A stretch of DNA of 64,000 nt. Origin: Flagellimonas zhangzhouensis (GTDB taxonomy: Bacteria > Bacteroidota > Bacteroidia > Flavobacteriales > Flavobacteriaceae). Under the pieces are notes generated by a model. It saw only the letters and a program-made list of their open reading frames with translations. It did no database searches and was not told where the DNA came from. Positions 17,407-25,926 of the stretch are shown here, piece by piece. The position numbers and the translations under genes are program-made. Within the stretch, counting starts at the first letter, position 1, and each line of letters opens with the position of its first letter. The stretch lies in contig NZ_FNKI01000002.1 of NCBI RefSeq assembly GCF_900102925.1, positions 682,001 to 746,000 of the forward strand. Direction: 5' to 3'.

Positions 17407-17603
17407 AATGCCCTACTTTTTTATTCTGGATTAGATTACTAAAAAGTTAAGAATAAAATTTAACATTTTTGAAAATATGCACTTAAATATTGAGTATGTT
17501 GTATTTTTTGTGTAGAATAATTATAAAAACATTAATCAATACACTGGATTTTGAACCTAAAGGGTGACAATTGATTGGATTCTAATTAAAAGAGAACTAA
17601 AAA

Positions 17604-18644
17604 TTAAACCAAGGAGTTGATGCAATTGACCAGTTTAAGGATGTCCTCCTTTTGATGATAGGCACTCAATACAATTCTGCTGACCAGTGGGCCTGATTCA
17701 TCAGGGTACCTGAAATTGGTAAAAAGAAAACCTTCTGCTTCTAAAGTTTTGGCGATTGAAGCATTGGTAAATTCAAAAGAGGGATGACCATCCAAATGAT
17801 TGAAAAATTGTGGATGTTTTAAATGTTCTTTGAATGTGGCATGATTTATCCGCAGTTTTGCCAATCGTTCCGAATAAATATCTTGGGCATCTAAAAGTGT
17901 TCCCATGAAAGCGGGTGATGCGGGACTGGCTCCTCCAAAAAATCCTGTGTTTTTTAAGACTTGGATATCTTCTTCATCCCCAAAAATTGCTCCAGCTTGA
18001 ATTCCCAATGCTTTTCCCAAAGAGCAACATACCATTAATTTAGCAGGATTTAGAACTTTTAGTTTTTCATAAGCACCATTTCCAGTCTCTCCAACTACAC
18101 CAATCCCATGCGAATCATCCCCAATTAAAATGACCTCTTCCATTGGAAGTTGTTGTAATGCGTCGAAATTTGGAAACAAGTCATCTTCAAAATCGATGGT
18201 GTCAAAAAGAATAACAGGTGTATTACCTTGGTCAATTTCTGATAACAACTTTTCTTTTATAGATGCAATTGAATTAACCTTTGTGACTCCTTGCGTATGT
18301 AGAGCAATGTGTGAGTTTGGTGTCGCAAATAATGAATGACCTTGTTTCAAATACGTTTGAATCAGTAATTGCGCGGCCAAATACCCAGAAGACATGGTCA
18401 AGCAGGCTTCGCTTCCTACCCAATTGACCAAATGGCTTTCAGCTTTTGCATAAACATCCAAAGAAATATTGGATTTTCTGGAAGCTCCGTATTGCAATCC
18501 ACATTGCTCCATCTGTTGCAAAAACAATTGCTTGAAAGGAGGGTAATCCTGAACACCCAAATAGGCCGTACCACCAAAATAGAGGTAGGGTTTGCCATCA
18601 ACAATAACTTCCCGATTTGGTATGTTGGTTAAATTGTGGGCCAT
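17604..18644 (-). CDS. BioF-like PLP-dependent acyltransferase/aminotransferase
   Basis: 346 aa. Fold-type I PLP enzyme of the alpha-oxoamine synthase/class II aminotransferase group. PLP Lys211 is in SLGKALGIQ and the cofactor-contact motif GDDSHGIG is at 175-182. It is shorter than BioF (about 385 aa). No other biotin gene is nearby. It starts on the last base of the upstream epimerase gene's stop (1-bp overlap), so the two work together, perhaps in turnover of muropeptide-derived amino acids. 8-amino-7-oxononanoate synthase activity should not be assumed. Confidence 0.7.
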   Translation of the reverse strand: MAHNLTNIPNREVIVDGKPYLYFGGTAYLGVQDYPPFKQLFLQQMEQCGLQYGASRKSNISLDVYAKAESHLVNWVGSEACLTMSSGYLAAQLLIQTYLKQGHSLFATPNSHIALHTQGVTKVNSIASIKEKLLSEIDQGNTPVILFDTIDFEDDLFPNFDALQQLPMEEVILIGDDSHGIGVVGETGNGAYEKLKVLNPAKLMVCCSLGKALGIQAGAIFGDEEDIQVLKNTGFFGGASPASPAFMGTLLDAQDIYSERLAKLRINHATFKEHLKHPQFFNHLDGHPSFEFTNASIAKTLEAEGFLFTNFRYPDESGPLVSRIVLSAYHQKEDILKLVNCINSLV

Positions 18645-19654
18645 TACAACAGTTGGATGCCGCTACCAGGTAATTTTGGAAAAATAACTTCGCCGTTTTC
18701 CAAAATGGTTACCCCACTGGCAATATCTTCTTTCAAGAGCATGGCTCCATCCATATCCACATAATCCAGCTGCGGCAAGAGTTGCGCTATGGCTGAAATA
18801 CCCACGGAAGACTCGGTCATACAGCCCACCATCAATTGAAGTCCCAATTCTCGTCCTTTTTTGATCATGCGTCGGGCAGGCGTAAGACCGCCACATTTGG
18901 TCAATTTTATATTGATGCCATGAAAATACGGGCCGCATTTTTCAACATCCGATTCCACAATACAACTTTCATCGGCGATTACGGGCAAAACAGATTGTTC
19001 TCGAACCAATTTCATGCCCTCCCAATCATCAGCTTTTAAGGGTTGTTCCAAAAATTCTACCCCAAGTTCCTTTAGGATTGGTGCGTTTTTTATGGTTTCT
19101 TCAGCCGTCCAAGCAGTATTCGCATCAATTCTGAAAATAGCATCGGTATATTTTCGAAGTTCTTGCACAATGGCAACATCTTCTTTGGTACCCAATTTAA
19201 TCTTGTAAACAGGCCAAGGTTTCTCTTTGAGTTTCTCCACCATTTTGTCAATGCTCGCAATTCCTATAGTGTAATTGGTGGTAGGGTAGCGGCTGCTGTC
19301 TGTGCCCCATATTTCATAAAGGGGTTTGCCTTGCAGTTTGCCAAAAAGGTCATTGGCGGCTAAATCCAGTGCACAAAGGGTGAATTTGTGCAGTCCCATG
19401 GATTCCAGATGCTCATAAAAGTTTTCGGGCGAGTCCAACTCATAACTTTCAATGGCAGCGCTGTTCGATTCTATTTCGCCCATCATTTTTTCGATGGTGA
19501 TGCCATAATAAGGGTTGGATGTTGCCTCTCCATACCCTGTTTTTCCGTCATGGGATAAACAAACAATCAAAGTATCCTGCTCATCGCGAGATTCTCTGGA
19601 AATGGTAAAGGTATGGGCAAGTTTTAAGGTGTACTTTTTTAAGGCTATCTGCAT
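18644..19654 (-). CDS. Dipeptide epimerase (L-Ala-D/L-Glu epimerase type, enolase superfamily)
   Basis: 336 aa. The enolase-superfamily epimerase signature is complete: K151-x-K153 (YKIKLG), metal ligands Asp177 (RIDAN), Glu203 (FLEQP) and Asp228 (IADES), and the second acid/base Lys250 (INIKL). Relatives convert L-Ala-D-Glu from cell-wall turnover to L-Ala-L-Glu; related enzymes have other dipeptide specificities. It is translationally coupled to the downstream BioF-like gene. Confidence 0.88.
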   Translation of the reverse strand: MQIALKKYTLKLAHTFTISRESRDEQDTLIVCLSHDGKTGYGEATSNPYYGITIEKMMGEIESNSAAIESYELDSPENFYEHLESMGLHKFTLCALDLAANDLFGKLQGKPLYEIWGTDSSRYPTTNYTIGIASIDKMVEKLKEKPWPVYKIKLGTKEDVAIVQELRKYTDAIFRIDANTAWTAEETIKNAPILKELGVEFLEQPLKADDWEGMKLVREQSVLPVIADESCIVESDVEKCGPYFHGINIKLTKCGGLTPARRMIKKGRELGLQLMVGCMTESSVGISAIAQLLPQLDYVDMDGAMLLKEDIASGVTILENGEVIFPKLPGSGIQLL

Positions 19655-19711
19655 GGGTCAAATAAATTAGAGTCCCGCTAAGATAGCTTTTCAGGCAAAC
19701 ATAATAAAGAC

Positions 19712-19737
19712 AAAAGCCCACTGAAAATTCAGCAGGC
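19712..19737 (-). terminator. Terminator of the head-GIN gene
   Basis: Read on the minus strand, a GCC/GGC-closed stem with CTGAA/TTCAG inside is followed by TTTTG. It lies 25 bp after the head-GIN stop. Confidence 0.55.
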
Positions 19738-19762
19738 CATTGCATATGTAAAGGGAATTGGA

Positions 19763-20485
19763 TTAGTATTTACGAACGCTTCCTGAAACTGATTTTTTGG
19801 TTTGCACACTTGCATCACCAGAGTATTTAATATCAGCTCCACTGCTGGCATCGGCTACCAAGGATTCGGAAACATTTACCGAAATATCGGCTCCGCTACT
19901 AGCATCGGCGTTACATCTTTTTACCATCAAGTCTCTAGCTTTAATGTCGGAACCACTGCTGGCATCGGCATAAAGAACCTCGGCTTTGCCAGATACTTTA
20001 ATGTCGGCTCCACTGCTACAATCGGCAGAAACCTCACCAGCTACAAGCTCTACTTGTAGGTCTGCACCGCTACTGGCGTCCAGTTCAATTCTGTCGGACT
20101 CTACCACATTTTGTGCGATAAGGTCCGCGCCGCTGGAGCTTTCCAATCCAGAAATTTCTGGAAGGGTCACATAAACATTCTTGGTGGCACGTCCGATGTT
20201 TTCAATGGCATGGATTTTCAATTTACCATCTCTAACATCCGTTCCAATAAGGTCGATGATGTTTTCGTCTGCTTCAACAGAAATTTTATATTCGGAACCT
20301 TGGGTCACAAATACGTCGATTCCTTCGGATGCGGAAACTACAGTGAAGTTTTCATCCACGTTTCGGGTCTCTTCTACGACCTCTCCGTTTCCTGTTTTGC
20401 CGTTCCCAAAATTCATGTCCATCATGCATGAGGAGGCAAATAAGGATAAAAGAACTGCGATGGCTAATCTTGCTAGTGTTGTCAT
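19763..20485 (-). CDS. Head-GIN domain lipoprotein (DUF2807)
   Basis: 240 aa. Lipoprotein signal with Cys20. The DUF2807 head-GIN domain folds as a right-handed beta-helix. The repeat core is visible as SSGAD/SSGSD at about 117, 138, 157, 176, 196 and 214, every 19-21 residues, so six near-identical rungs. The family is thought to bind or sense polymers at the cell envelope. It follows the PspC and PadR genes on the same strand, as in many flavobacteria, and is probably part of their envelope-stress unit, although a 183-bp repeat-bearing gap lies between. Confidence 0.8.
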   Translation of the reverse strand: MTTLARLAIAVLLSLFASSCMMDMNFGNGKTGNGEVVEETRNVDENFTVVSASEGIDVFVTQGSEYKISVEADENIIDLIGTDVRDGKLKIHAIENIGRATKNVYVTLPEISGLESSSGADLIAQNVVESDRIELDASSGADLQVELVAGEVSADCSSGADIKVSGKAEVLYADASSGSDIKARDLMVKRCNADASSGADISVNVSESLVADASSGADIKYSGDASVQTKKSVSGSVRKY

Positions 20486-20520
20486 GATTGTTGTTTTTTG
20501 ATGCTCAGCTTTGCTGGGCG

Positions 20521-20576
20521 TTTGTTTTTGATTGATTTTGTTGTTTTTTGATTGATTTTGTTGTTTTTTGATTGAT
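20521..20576. repeat. 20-bp tandem repeat before the head-GIN gene
   Basis: Two full copies of a 20-bp unit (20531-20550 and 20551-20570), built from ATTGATTTTG and TTGTTTTTTG, with partial copies on both sides. On the minus strand this is the A-rich leader of the head-GIN gene, and the ATCAATCAAAAAA core recurs before the DUF4870 gene. Confidence 0.85.
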
Positions 20577-20668
20577 GCTGAACTTAAATTCAGTGTAAAT
20601 GTCTAATTCTATTTTAGTTTTTGGTAGTAAAAGCGACCGAATTGATGAATTTCGTTACCCAATTGTAC

Positions 20669-22396
20669 TTAGTCTTTTGCTTTTACTTTAATTCCGTCTT
20701 CATTGATTTTCATTTCAAAAGAATCGGTTTCGTCCTTAATGTCAATGTCGATACCATCTTCATTGATGATGATTTTGTTCTTACCGTGGGTATCTTCTTC
20801 ATCCACATTTTCTGGACAATTTTGGCATTTTAACTCCCCATCCTGATCCATTTTCCACACATGTCCAATAATACTGCTACGGTAATAATCTTGGTCGTTA
20901 CTGATGCCTCGTCCAATATGACCTCTGGTTGATTCTTCAAATCGAACCACAGTTCCCTCTGGAATGTGAATGGTTGTGGTCACTTCTTGATGTCTAGCTT
21001 TGTTGGAAACATCGGTGGTTAAATATTCATCCAAGATAATTTGGTTGCCAACAATCTCATATCCATATTCAATGTTCTTGGCTCTATCGCGAGCTGCCAA
21101 AGAAGAGCTTCCGTTGGCATCTTTACGAACGGTAATGTTCACCAAGCTGTCTTCCGACTTTCTCATTTTGATTTCAACTTCATCAGAAATCAAGATTCTT
21201 TTGTCGTTTTCATCATAGGTAAAGGTCATTCTACCAAAATGAACATCGTCTCTGCTATATAGGTAATCATTGTCGTTCATTTTAATAACCAAAGTATCTG
21301 TTGGATTTTGCAAAGCAATCTGCTCCTTTTCGTGGATGCTGCCCGTATTGGAAAACTCGGCTGCCTGACGGACTCCAAAGGCAATCAACAGTCCTACAGA
21401 AATCAGCCAGAGTCCCAATAAGGAGAATTTGGCAATGTTTCCAATAGATTTCAAGTTGGTCACCAATATCTTCAACCCTAAATAAAGCAGGAAGAAGAAA
21501 GGAATACCAACTGCGAAGAACAACAGTATGGAAACCAACCAAACAGGTGCTCCTGTGGTGTTCACAATTTCGTAAAAATCTACTCCAGGAAAATGTACGG
21601 CATCAAAAAGACCTACGGTGAACATTCCGAAGAACAATCCAACCAAGGTGGCCGCACCAATAATGATCAATAGTATGCCAATGAACTTACCGAATATCTT
21701 GAACAGGAACATGATGATATCCCCGATAGTATCAAAAAAGGTCTTGGAGCTGCTTTTGACCTTGTCGCCCACTTTATCGTAGTCAACACTTTTAACCTTG
21801 TCTGCAACATCATCAAACCCCTCTTTAACCTTGCGTTCTATATTGCTGATGTTGATAGGCTCTCCCCGCATGTCCAATTTTTGCGAGGTTGTTGTGGCTT
21901 CGGGCACCAAAATCCAAAGTAGGATATAGGCGATCAATCCAAAACCACTGGTGAATACGGCCAAGAGGATAAAGATCAATCGAATCCAAAGTGCGTCTAT
22001 ACCTAAATAATGTTCCAGTCCAGCACAAACACCACCGATATATTTGTGTTCGATATCTCGGTACAGTTTTTTACCTTTTGTTGTGCTACTTTGGGTATGT
22101 GATTTTTTGGGTTCGTCCTCAAAAATATCTTCATCTACCATATAATCTTCAGGCTGCCCCATTACATTGATCACTTGGTCAACTTCTTTATGGGTGATCA
22201 CTTGGCGCTCGTTTTCCATTTTTTCAAGGAAGAGCTCTGCGATCCTGGCCTCTATATCGGCAATGATTTCATCGCTGCCCGCAGTACCTGCAAAGGACCG
22301 TTTTATGGACTCGAGGTACCGTCTCAGCTTGTTATACGCGTCGTCGTCTATGTGAAAGAGCGTATTGGCTAAATTTATATTTACTGTCTTGTTCAT
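20669..22396 (-). CDS. PspC-domain envelope stress protein with adhesin-like C-terminal region
   Basis: 575 aa. Residues about 1-100 are a soluble N-terminal region (FHIDDDAYNKLRRYLESI..., a conserved cap of flavobacterial PspC proteins). The PspC domain (about 110-170, KLYRDIEHKYIGGVCAGL and a membrane helix) follows, then three or four more membrane helices (about 230-350). A C-terminal beta-rich region carries charged repeats (DGIDIDIKDE, EDGIKVKAKD). PspC proteins sense inner-membrane stress. It begins 9 bp after padR, so PadR probably controls it. Confidence 0.85.
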   Translation of the reverse strand: MNKTVNINLANTLFHIDDDAYNKLRRYLESIKRSFAGTAGSDEIIADIEARIAELFLEKMENERQVITHKEVDQVINVMGQPEDYMVDEDIFEDEPKKSHTQSSTTKGKKLYRDIEHKYIGGVCAGLEHYLGIDALWIRLIFILLAVFTSGFGLIAYILLWILVPEATTTSQKLDMRGEPINISNIERKVKEGFDDVADKVKSVDYDKVGDKVKSSSKTFFDTIGDIIMFLFKIFGKFIGILLIIIGAATLVGLFFGMFTVGLFDAVHFPGVDFYEIVNTTGAPVWLVSILLFFAVGIPFFFLLYLGLKILVTNLKSIGNIAKFSLLGLWLISVGLLIAFGVRQAAEFSNTGSIHEKEQIALQNPTDTLVIKMNDNDYLYSRDDVHFGRMTFTYDENDKRILISDEVEIKMRKSEDSLVNITVRKDANGSSSLAARDRAKNIEYGYEIVGNQIILDEYLTTDVSNKARHQEVTTTIHIPEGTVVRFEESTRGHIGRGISNDQDYYRSSIIGHVWKMDQDGELKCQNCPENVDEEDTHGKNKIIINEDGIDIDIKDETDSFEMKINEDGIKVKAKD

Positions 22397-22405
22397 TTTT
22401 TGATT

Positions 22406-22735
22406 TTATATGGTGTTGGTTACCAGATTAACTGCATTTCTAAGTTCATCCCAAGTGCCGTTGAGTTCTTTTAAGAACAAACGGCCTGTTTCCGTCAACG
22501 CGTAGTATTTACGTGGAGGCCCAGAGGTGGATTCTTCCCAACGGTAGTTGAGCAATCCCGCATTCTTTAGCCTTGTGAGCAATGGGTATATGGTACCTTC
22601 CACTACTAGCATCTTTGCGTCTTTTAGGGCCTCAAGAATTTCAGAGGCATACTTGTCGTCATCCTTTAGGATGGACAAGATGCAGTACTCTAGAACCCCC
22701 TTGCGCATTTGTGCTTTTGTGTTTTCTATGTTCAT
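22406..22735 (-). CDS. PadR-family transcriptional repressor
   Basis: 109 aa, a short PadR winged helix (RKGVLEYCILSIL, then the recognition helix region around EGTIYPLLTRLKNAGLL and the wing with GPPRKYYALTETG). PadR proteins of this subgroup in Bacteroidota lie next to PspC and head-GIN genes. It is the first gene of the set. A perfect inverted repeat 22 bp upstream of its start is a plausible self-operator. Confidence 0.9.
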   Translation of the reverse strand: MNIENTKAQMRKGVLEYCILSILKDDDKYASEILEALKDAKMLVVEGTIYPLLTRLKNAGLLNYRWEESTSGPPRKYYALTETGRLFLKELNGTWDELRNAVNLVTNTI

Positions 22736-22756
22736 AATTTCATGGTTCTAATTTTG

Positions 22757-22771
22757 CCGAACTAGGTTCGG
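22757..22771 (-). promoter_or_regulatory. Putative PadR operator
   Basis: CCGAAC-TAG-GTTCGG is a perfect 6-bp inverted repeat with a 3-bp spacer, placed 22-36 bp upstream of the padR start. Location and symmetry suit autoregulation by a dimeric winged-helix repressor; binding is an inference. Confidence 0.45.
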
Positions 22772-22797
22772 AACTGATTTACTGTTCGTTTTTGATT

Positions 22798-22840
22798 CGC
22801 CTCCACTCCATTCCCCTGATTGGGCAGGGGAGTGGAAGCG
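22798..22840. other. Long stem-loop upstream of padR
   Basis: CGC, TCCACT and CCCCTG (22798-22818) pair with CAGGGG, AGTGGA and GCG (22825-22840), 15 bp in all with a 5-nt bulge and a 6-nt loop. On the minus strand no T tract follows, so it is either a weak end of the DUF4870 transcript or part of the padR leader. Confidence 0.5.
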
Positions 22841-22942
22841 GTTTTTTGATTGATGATGTTTGATTGATGCTTTTTCGTTTTTTGATTGATGTTTAAACTC
22901 CTGTTTTCTTGATTGATGATTGATGATTGATGATTGATGATG
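22841..22942. repeat. GATTGAT repeat region between padR and the DUF4870 gene
   Basis: Scattered TTTGATTGATG units, then four exact tandem heptamers GATTGAT at 22911-22938. The stretch is the 3' flank of the DUF4870 gene and the far 5' flank of padR. Confidence 0.85.
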
Positions 22943-22971
22943 GTTGTGGAGGTGATGAAGCTCCTTATAGA

Positions 22972-23454
22972 TTATTTGATGAATTTTATAGTAAAGGGAT
23001 ATTTAAAATATTCCCCTTCATTGGTTCTTATGGTGGCCAAAATGGTAAAAACAATGTTCACAATGGCCAATCCTACCTGAAATACTCCCGAAATACCTAC
23101 GGGCCAGAACAAACGTCCAAATCTAAAGTCGTCACTGTCAATATGGATGTTTAGGTTGTTGATGTCGCTCAATCGGTGAACTCCAAACAAGTCCCAATCG
23201 AACAAATCGGGCCAAAACCCAATAAAAAAGGGAATAGTGATCAAGCCTGCGACAATGGAATACAGCAACATACTTATTTGAAAGTTCAATGCCTGCTTTC
23301 CATTATAATCCACAAAACCATGTTCCTTTTTATTAGCGGTCCACAAGATCAAGGGTAGTATAAAATTACCGAAGGGTATAAAATACTTCGAGAAGGTGGA
23401 CGCGTGTATGATCGCGGATAAATTTCTTTCGTGTTTGGTTAATGTTGATTCCAT
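22972..23454 (-). CDS. DUF4870-domain membrane protein
   Basis: 160 aa. The DUF4870 (Tic20-like) pattern is clear: a first membrane helix with PFGNFILPLILW, a loop with the motif HGFVDYNGKQALNFQ, then two or three further helices (about 60-80 and 115-140). Inner-membrane protein of unknown role, commonly next to PspC/PadR genes in flavobacteria. Its leader contains the same TTTTTTGATTG element as the neighbouring genes. Confidence 0.85.
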   Translation of the reverse strand: MESTLTKHERNLSAIIHASTFSKYFIPFGNFILPLILWTANKKEHGFVDYNGKQALNFQISMLLYSIVAGLITIPFFIGFWPDLFDWDLFGVHRLSDINNLNIHIDSDDFRFGRLFWPVGISGVFQVGLAIVNIVFTILATIRTNEGEYFKYPFTIKFIK

Positions 23455-23621
23455 TTTTGATTGCTGTTTTTTGATTGTAAAAGGGTTTACCTATTAGCTT
23501 ACCATGCAAATATATATCCAAAAGATGGTACTATGCAAAACAAAGTACTATAAATTAACATAATATTAACAATTATATTGTGGTTCATTTTACCTATTTT
23601 TAAGCCAATTAAACAAACGAT

Positions 23622-24077
23622 ATGGCACTGACACCCAGTAAAATCAACACATTTACCTTTTTGAAGCTACCATCTGCCTGGTGGACAGGTATTCGATTGA
23701 AATATATTGATGATCAAAAGGCAATTACATCAGTGAAGCATCGCTGGGTGAATCAAAATCCATTTAAATCCATGTTTTGGGCGGTGCAAGGGATGGCAGC
23801 GGAACTAAGTACAGGTGCTTTGGTGATGAATGAAATCCAAAAAAGCGGCAAAAAAGTATCCATGCTCGTGGCGAACAACAAAGCTACCTTTACCAAAAAA
23901 GCAACGGGCAGGATCACTTTTACTTGTGAGGATGGGGAGCAAATTGCTGCTGCGATTCAAAAAACTGTAGAAACAGGAGAAGGACAAACCTGCTGGATGA
24001 AATCGGTAGGCGTGAATAAAGATGGGGTAGAGGTCTCTACTTTTCATTTTGAGTGGACGGTGAAAGTGAAGGGGTAA
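23622..24077 (+). CDS. DUF4442 hot-dog-fold protein (thioesterase-like)
   Basis: 151 aa. The DUF4442 pattern FLKLPSAWWTGIRLKYID, then NPFKSMFWAVQGMAAELSTG, marks a hot-dog fold related to PaaI-type thioesterases. The AVQGMAAELSTG helix is the central hot-dog helix. It may act on an acyl-CoA, but the substrate is unknown. Downstream are heptamer repeats. Confidence 0.75.
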   Translation: MALTPSKINTFTFLKLPSAWWTGIRLKYIDDQKAITSVKHRWVNQNPFKSMFWAVQGMAAELSTGALVMNEIQKSGKKVSMLVANNKATFTKKATGRITFTCEDGEQIAAAIQKTVETGEGQTCWMKSVGVNKDGVEVSTFHFEWTVKVKG

Positions 24078-24084
24078 TGGTTTT

Positions 24085-24112
24085 GGGTGAAGGGTGAAAG
24101 GTGAAAGGTGAA
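24085..24112. repeat. Heptamer tandem repeat, GGGTGAA/AGGTGAA x4
   Basis: Four 7-bp units (24085, 24092, 24099, 24106), two GGGTGAA then two AGGTGAA, just after the DUF4442 gene. Confidence 0.9.
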
Positions 24113-24194
24113 AGTTGCCCTGTATTCGGTTCAAGTGTAACAAAACCATAATTCTTTCTACCTATAATATGAAATCAAAAAACATCTAAAAAAA

Positions 24195-24995
24195 ATGAAC
24201 GCACACGAAATAGATTACCACATTTACGGCGAAGAAATGCAATATGTGGAAATAGAACTGGACCCACAAGAAGCTGTTGTTGCCGAGGCAGGCAGTTTTA
24301 TGATGATGGATTCCGATATTAAAATGGATACCATTTTTGGGGACGGTTCCAACCAAGATACTGGAGTTTTGGGCAAATTGTTCTCTGCAGGTAAACGTTT
24401 GCTTACTGGGGAAAGTCTTTTTATGACCGCTTTCTTAAATATTGGTCATGGAAAAAAGCAAGTAAGCTTTGCTTCGCCTTATCCTGGTAAAATTGTTCCG
24501 ATTGATCTTTCCGAAAAAGGAGGGAAGTTTATTTGTCAAAAAGATGCCTTTTTGTGTGCCGCCAAAGGAGTTGCTGTCGGAATTGAGTTTTCCAAACGAT
24601 TGGGACGCGGTTTTTTTGGTGGTGAAGGTTTCATTATGCAAAAATTGGAAGGTGATGGAATGGCCTTTGTACATGCTGGAGGTACCATGGCGAAAAAAAC
24701 CTTGGCACCTGGTGAGGTTTTGAAAGTAGATACAGGCTGTATCGTCGGATTTTCCCAAACCGTGGATTATAATATTGAGTTTATCGGTGGCATCCGAAAT
24801 ACTGTTTTTGGAGGTGAGGGACTTTTCTTTGCTACACTTCGTGGCCCAGGCACCGTTTATATTCAATCCTTACCATTTAGTAGATTGGCCAGTCGTGTTT
24901 GGGCCGCTGCACCTCGTGGTGGCGGAAAAGACAAAGGAGAAGGTAGTATCTTAGGCGGTCTTGGCGATTTGTTGGATGGGGATAATCGGTTTTAG
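24195..24995 (+). CDS. AIM24/TIGR00266-family protein
   Basis: 266 aa. Recognised by the TIGR00266 pattern: an N-terminal [21 protein letters not shown] segment, a middle with [14 protein letters not shown], and [15 protein letters not shown] near the C-terminus, which together form a double beta-helix barrel. The tail is glycine-rich ([10 protein letters not shown]). The mitochondrial relative AIM24 affects the inner membrane; bacterial members are uncharacterised. It stands alone and has a repeat-rich 3' flank. Confidence 0.85.
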   Translation: MNAHEIDYHIYGEEMQYVEIELDPQEAVVAEAGSFMMMDSDIKMDTIFGDGSNQDTGVLGKLFSAGKRLLTGESLFMTAFLNIGHGKKQVSFASPYPGKIVPIDLSEKGGKFICQKDAFLCAAKGVAVGIEFSKRLGRGFFGGEGFIMQKLEGDGMAFVHAGGTMAKKTLAPGEVLKVDTGCIVGFSQTVDYNIEFIGGIRNTVFGGEGLFFATLRGPGTVYIQSLPFSRLASRVWAAAPRGGGKDKGEGSILGGLGDLLDGDNRF

Positions 24996-24999
24996 TTTT

Positions 25000-25017
25000 C
25001 AGTAGTCAGTAGTCAGT
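25000..25017. repeat. Heptamer tandem repeat, CAGTAGT x2.5
   Basis: CAGTAGT at 25000 and 25007, then a partial CAGT at 25014. Short, but the unit length is the same as in the other arrays of this window. Confidence 0.6.
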
Positions 25018-25025
25018 GTTTAAAT

Positions 25026-25155
25026 GTCATTTCGAGGCGGTGCCTGAGTGGAGTCGAAGGTAGAGTCGAGAAATCTCGCAACAATAATCAAAAAACAAAT
25101 ATCAGAGGTCAGAAATTAGTGTTTTGCTGTCATTTCGAGCGCAGTCGAGAAATCT
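25026..25155. repeat. Two copies of a GTCATTTCGAG...GTCGAGAAATC intergenic repeat
   Basis: Copy 1 at about 25026-25076 is expanded by an internal insertion; copy 2 at 25129-25154 is short. Both begin GTCATTTCGAG and end GTCGAGAAATCT, with ATTTC/GAAAT arms able to pair. I recognise this as a common dispersed intergenic element of flavobacterial genomes, possibly a REP-like sequence. Confidence 0.7.
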
Positions 25156-25165
25156 TTTTGAAAAA

Positions 25166-25200
25166 GGTAAAGGGTTAAAGGTTGATGGTACAGGATAAAG
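25166..25200. repeat. Degenerate heptad repeat
   Basis: GGTAAAG, GGTTAAA, GGTTGAT, GGTACAG and GATAAAG follow in 7-bp register. It looks like a decayed heptamer array. Confidence 0.5.
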
Positions 25201-25272
25201 TGGTCAGTACTCAGATATCTGAAATCTGATGTCTAAAATCTGGTTAATGAAAAATTCATTTCTTTTGCAGCT

Positions 25273-25926
25273 ATGAATTTCAACGACCTATTCCAATTTC
25301 TGGAGGAACTTCAACAAAACAACAACAAAGAGTGGATGGATGCCAACCGAAAATGGTATAAATCCCTTCGTAATGATTTTATAGTTTGGTTGGATGATTT
25401 GGATATGACCGTGGGTCAACTCCAAGATGATTATTACCCAACCCCAGGTAAAAAAGGAATCAATCGCATCAACAACAATTTGATGTTCCACCCCAACAAA
25501 CCTATTTATAAAGATCACTTTGGAGCAGGTTTGGACAAAGCGCCCAATTCCGCTGATTTTTATATTGAAATTGGTCTAAAACATTGTTTGTTGGCTGGAG
25601 GTCGCTGGCGACCTGATTCCAATACGCTTCGTAGCATCCGCGATGCCATCGATTACAATGGAGAGGAATTGCAAGCTATTCTCGATAAACCCTCCTTTAA
25701 AAAAATGTTTGGAGGATTGTATGAGGATGAAAAATTGAAATCATCACCCAAAGGGTTTTCCAATGATCATCCCCATATCGAATTGTTACGAAACAAGACT
25801 TTTGCTGTGGAACTGCAATTGAGCAAATCCGAAGTGCTTCAATCCGATTTTAAAGAAAGGATTGTTGAGGTCTATAAAGAAATGTTGCCTTTTCGCCAAT
25901 ACCTAAACCAAGCGGTGACTGTTTAA
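25273..25926 (+). CDS. DUF2461-domain protein (TIGR02453)
   Basis: 217 aa, full length for the family. Features include FLEELQQNNNKEWMDANRKWY at the start, the RINNNLMFHPNKPIYKDHFGAG middle and the PHIELLRNKTFAV segment. Cytoplasmic and of unknown function in spite of wide distribution. Its stop codon overlaps the stop of the convergent M81 gene by 4 bp. Confidence 0.85.
   Translation: MNFNDLFQFLEELQQNNNKEWMDANRKWYKSLRNDFIVWLDDLDMTVGQLQDDYYPTPGKKGINRINNNLMFHPNKPIYKDHFGAGLDKAPNSADFYIEIGLKHCLLAGGRWRPDSNTLRSIRDAIDYNGEELQAILDKPSFKKMFGGLYEDEKLKSSPKGFSNDHPHIELLRNKTFAVELQLSKSEVLQSDFKERIVEVYKEMLPFRQYLNQAVTV

Noticed and set aside
17604..18644. Biotin-synthesis gene bioF
   Set aside because: The protein is clearly of that fold, but it is shorter, has no other bio genes nearby and is coupled to a dipeptide epimerase, so the specific name is not supported.
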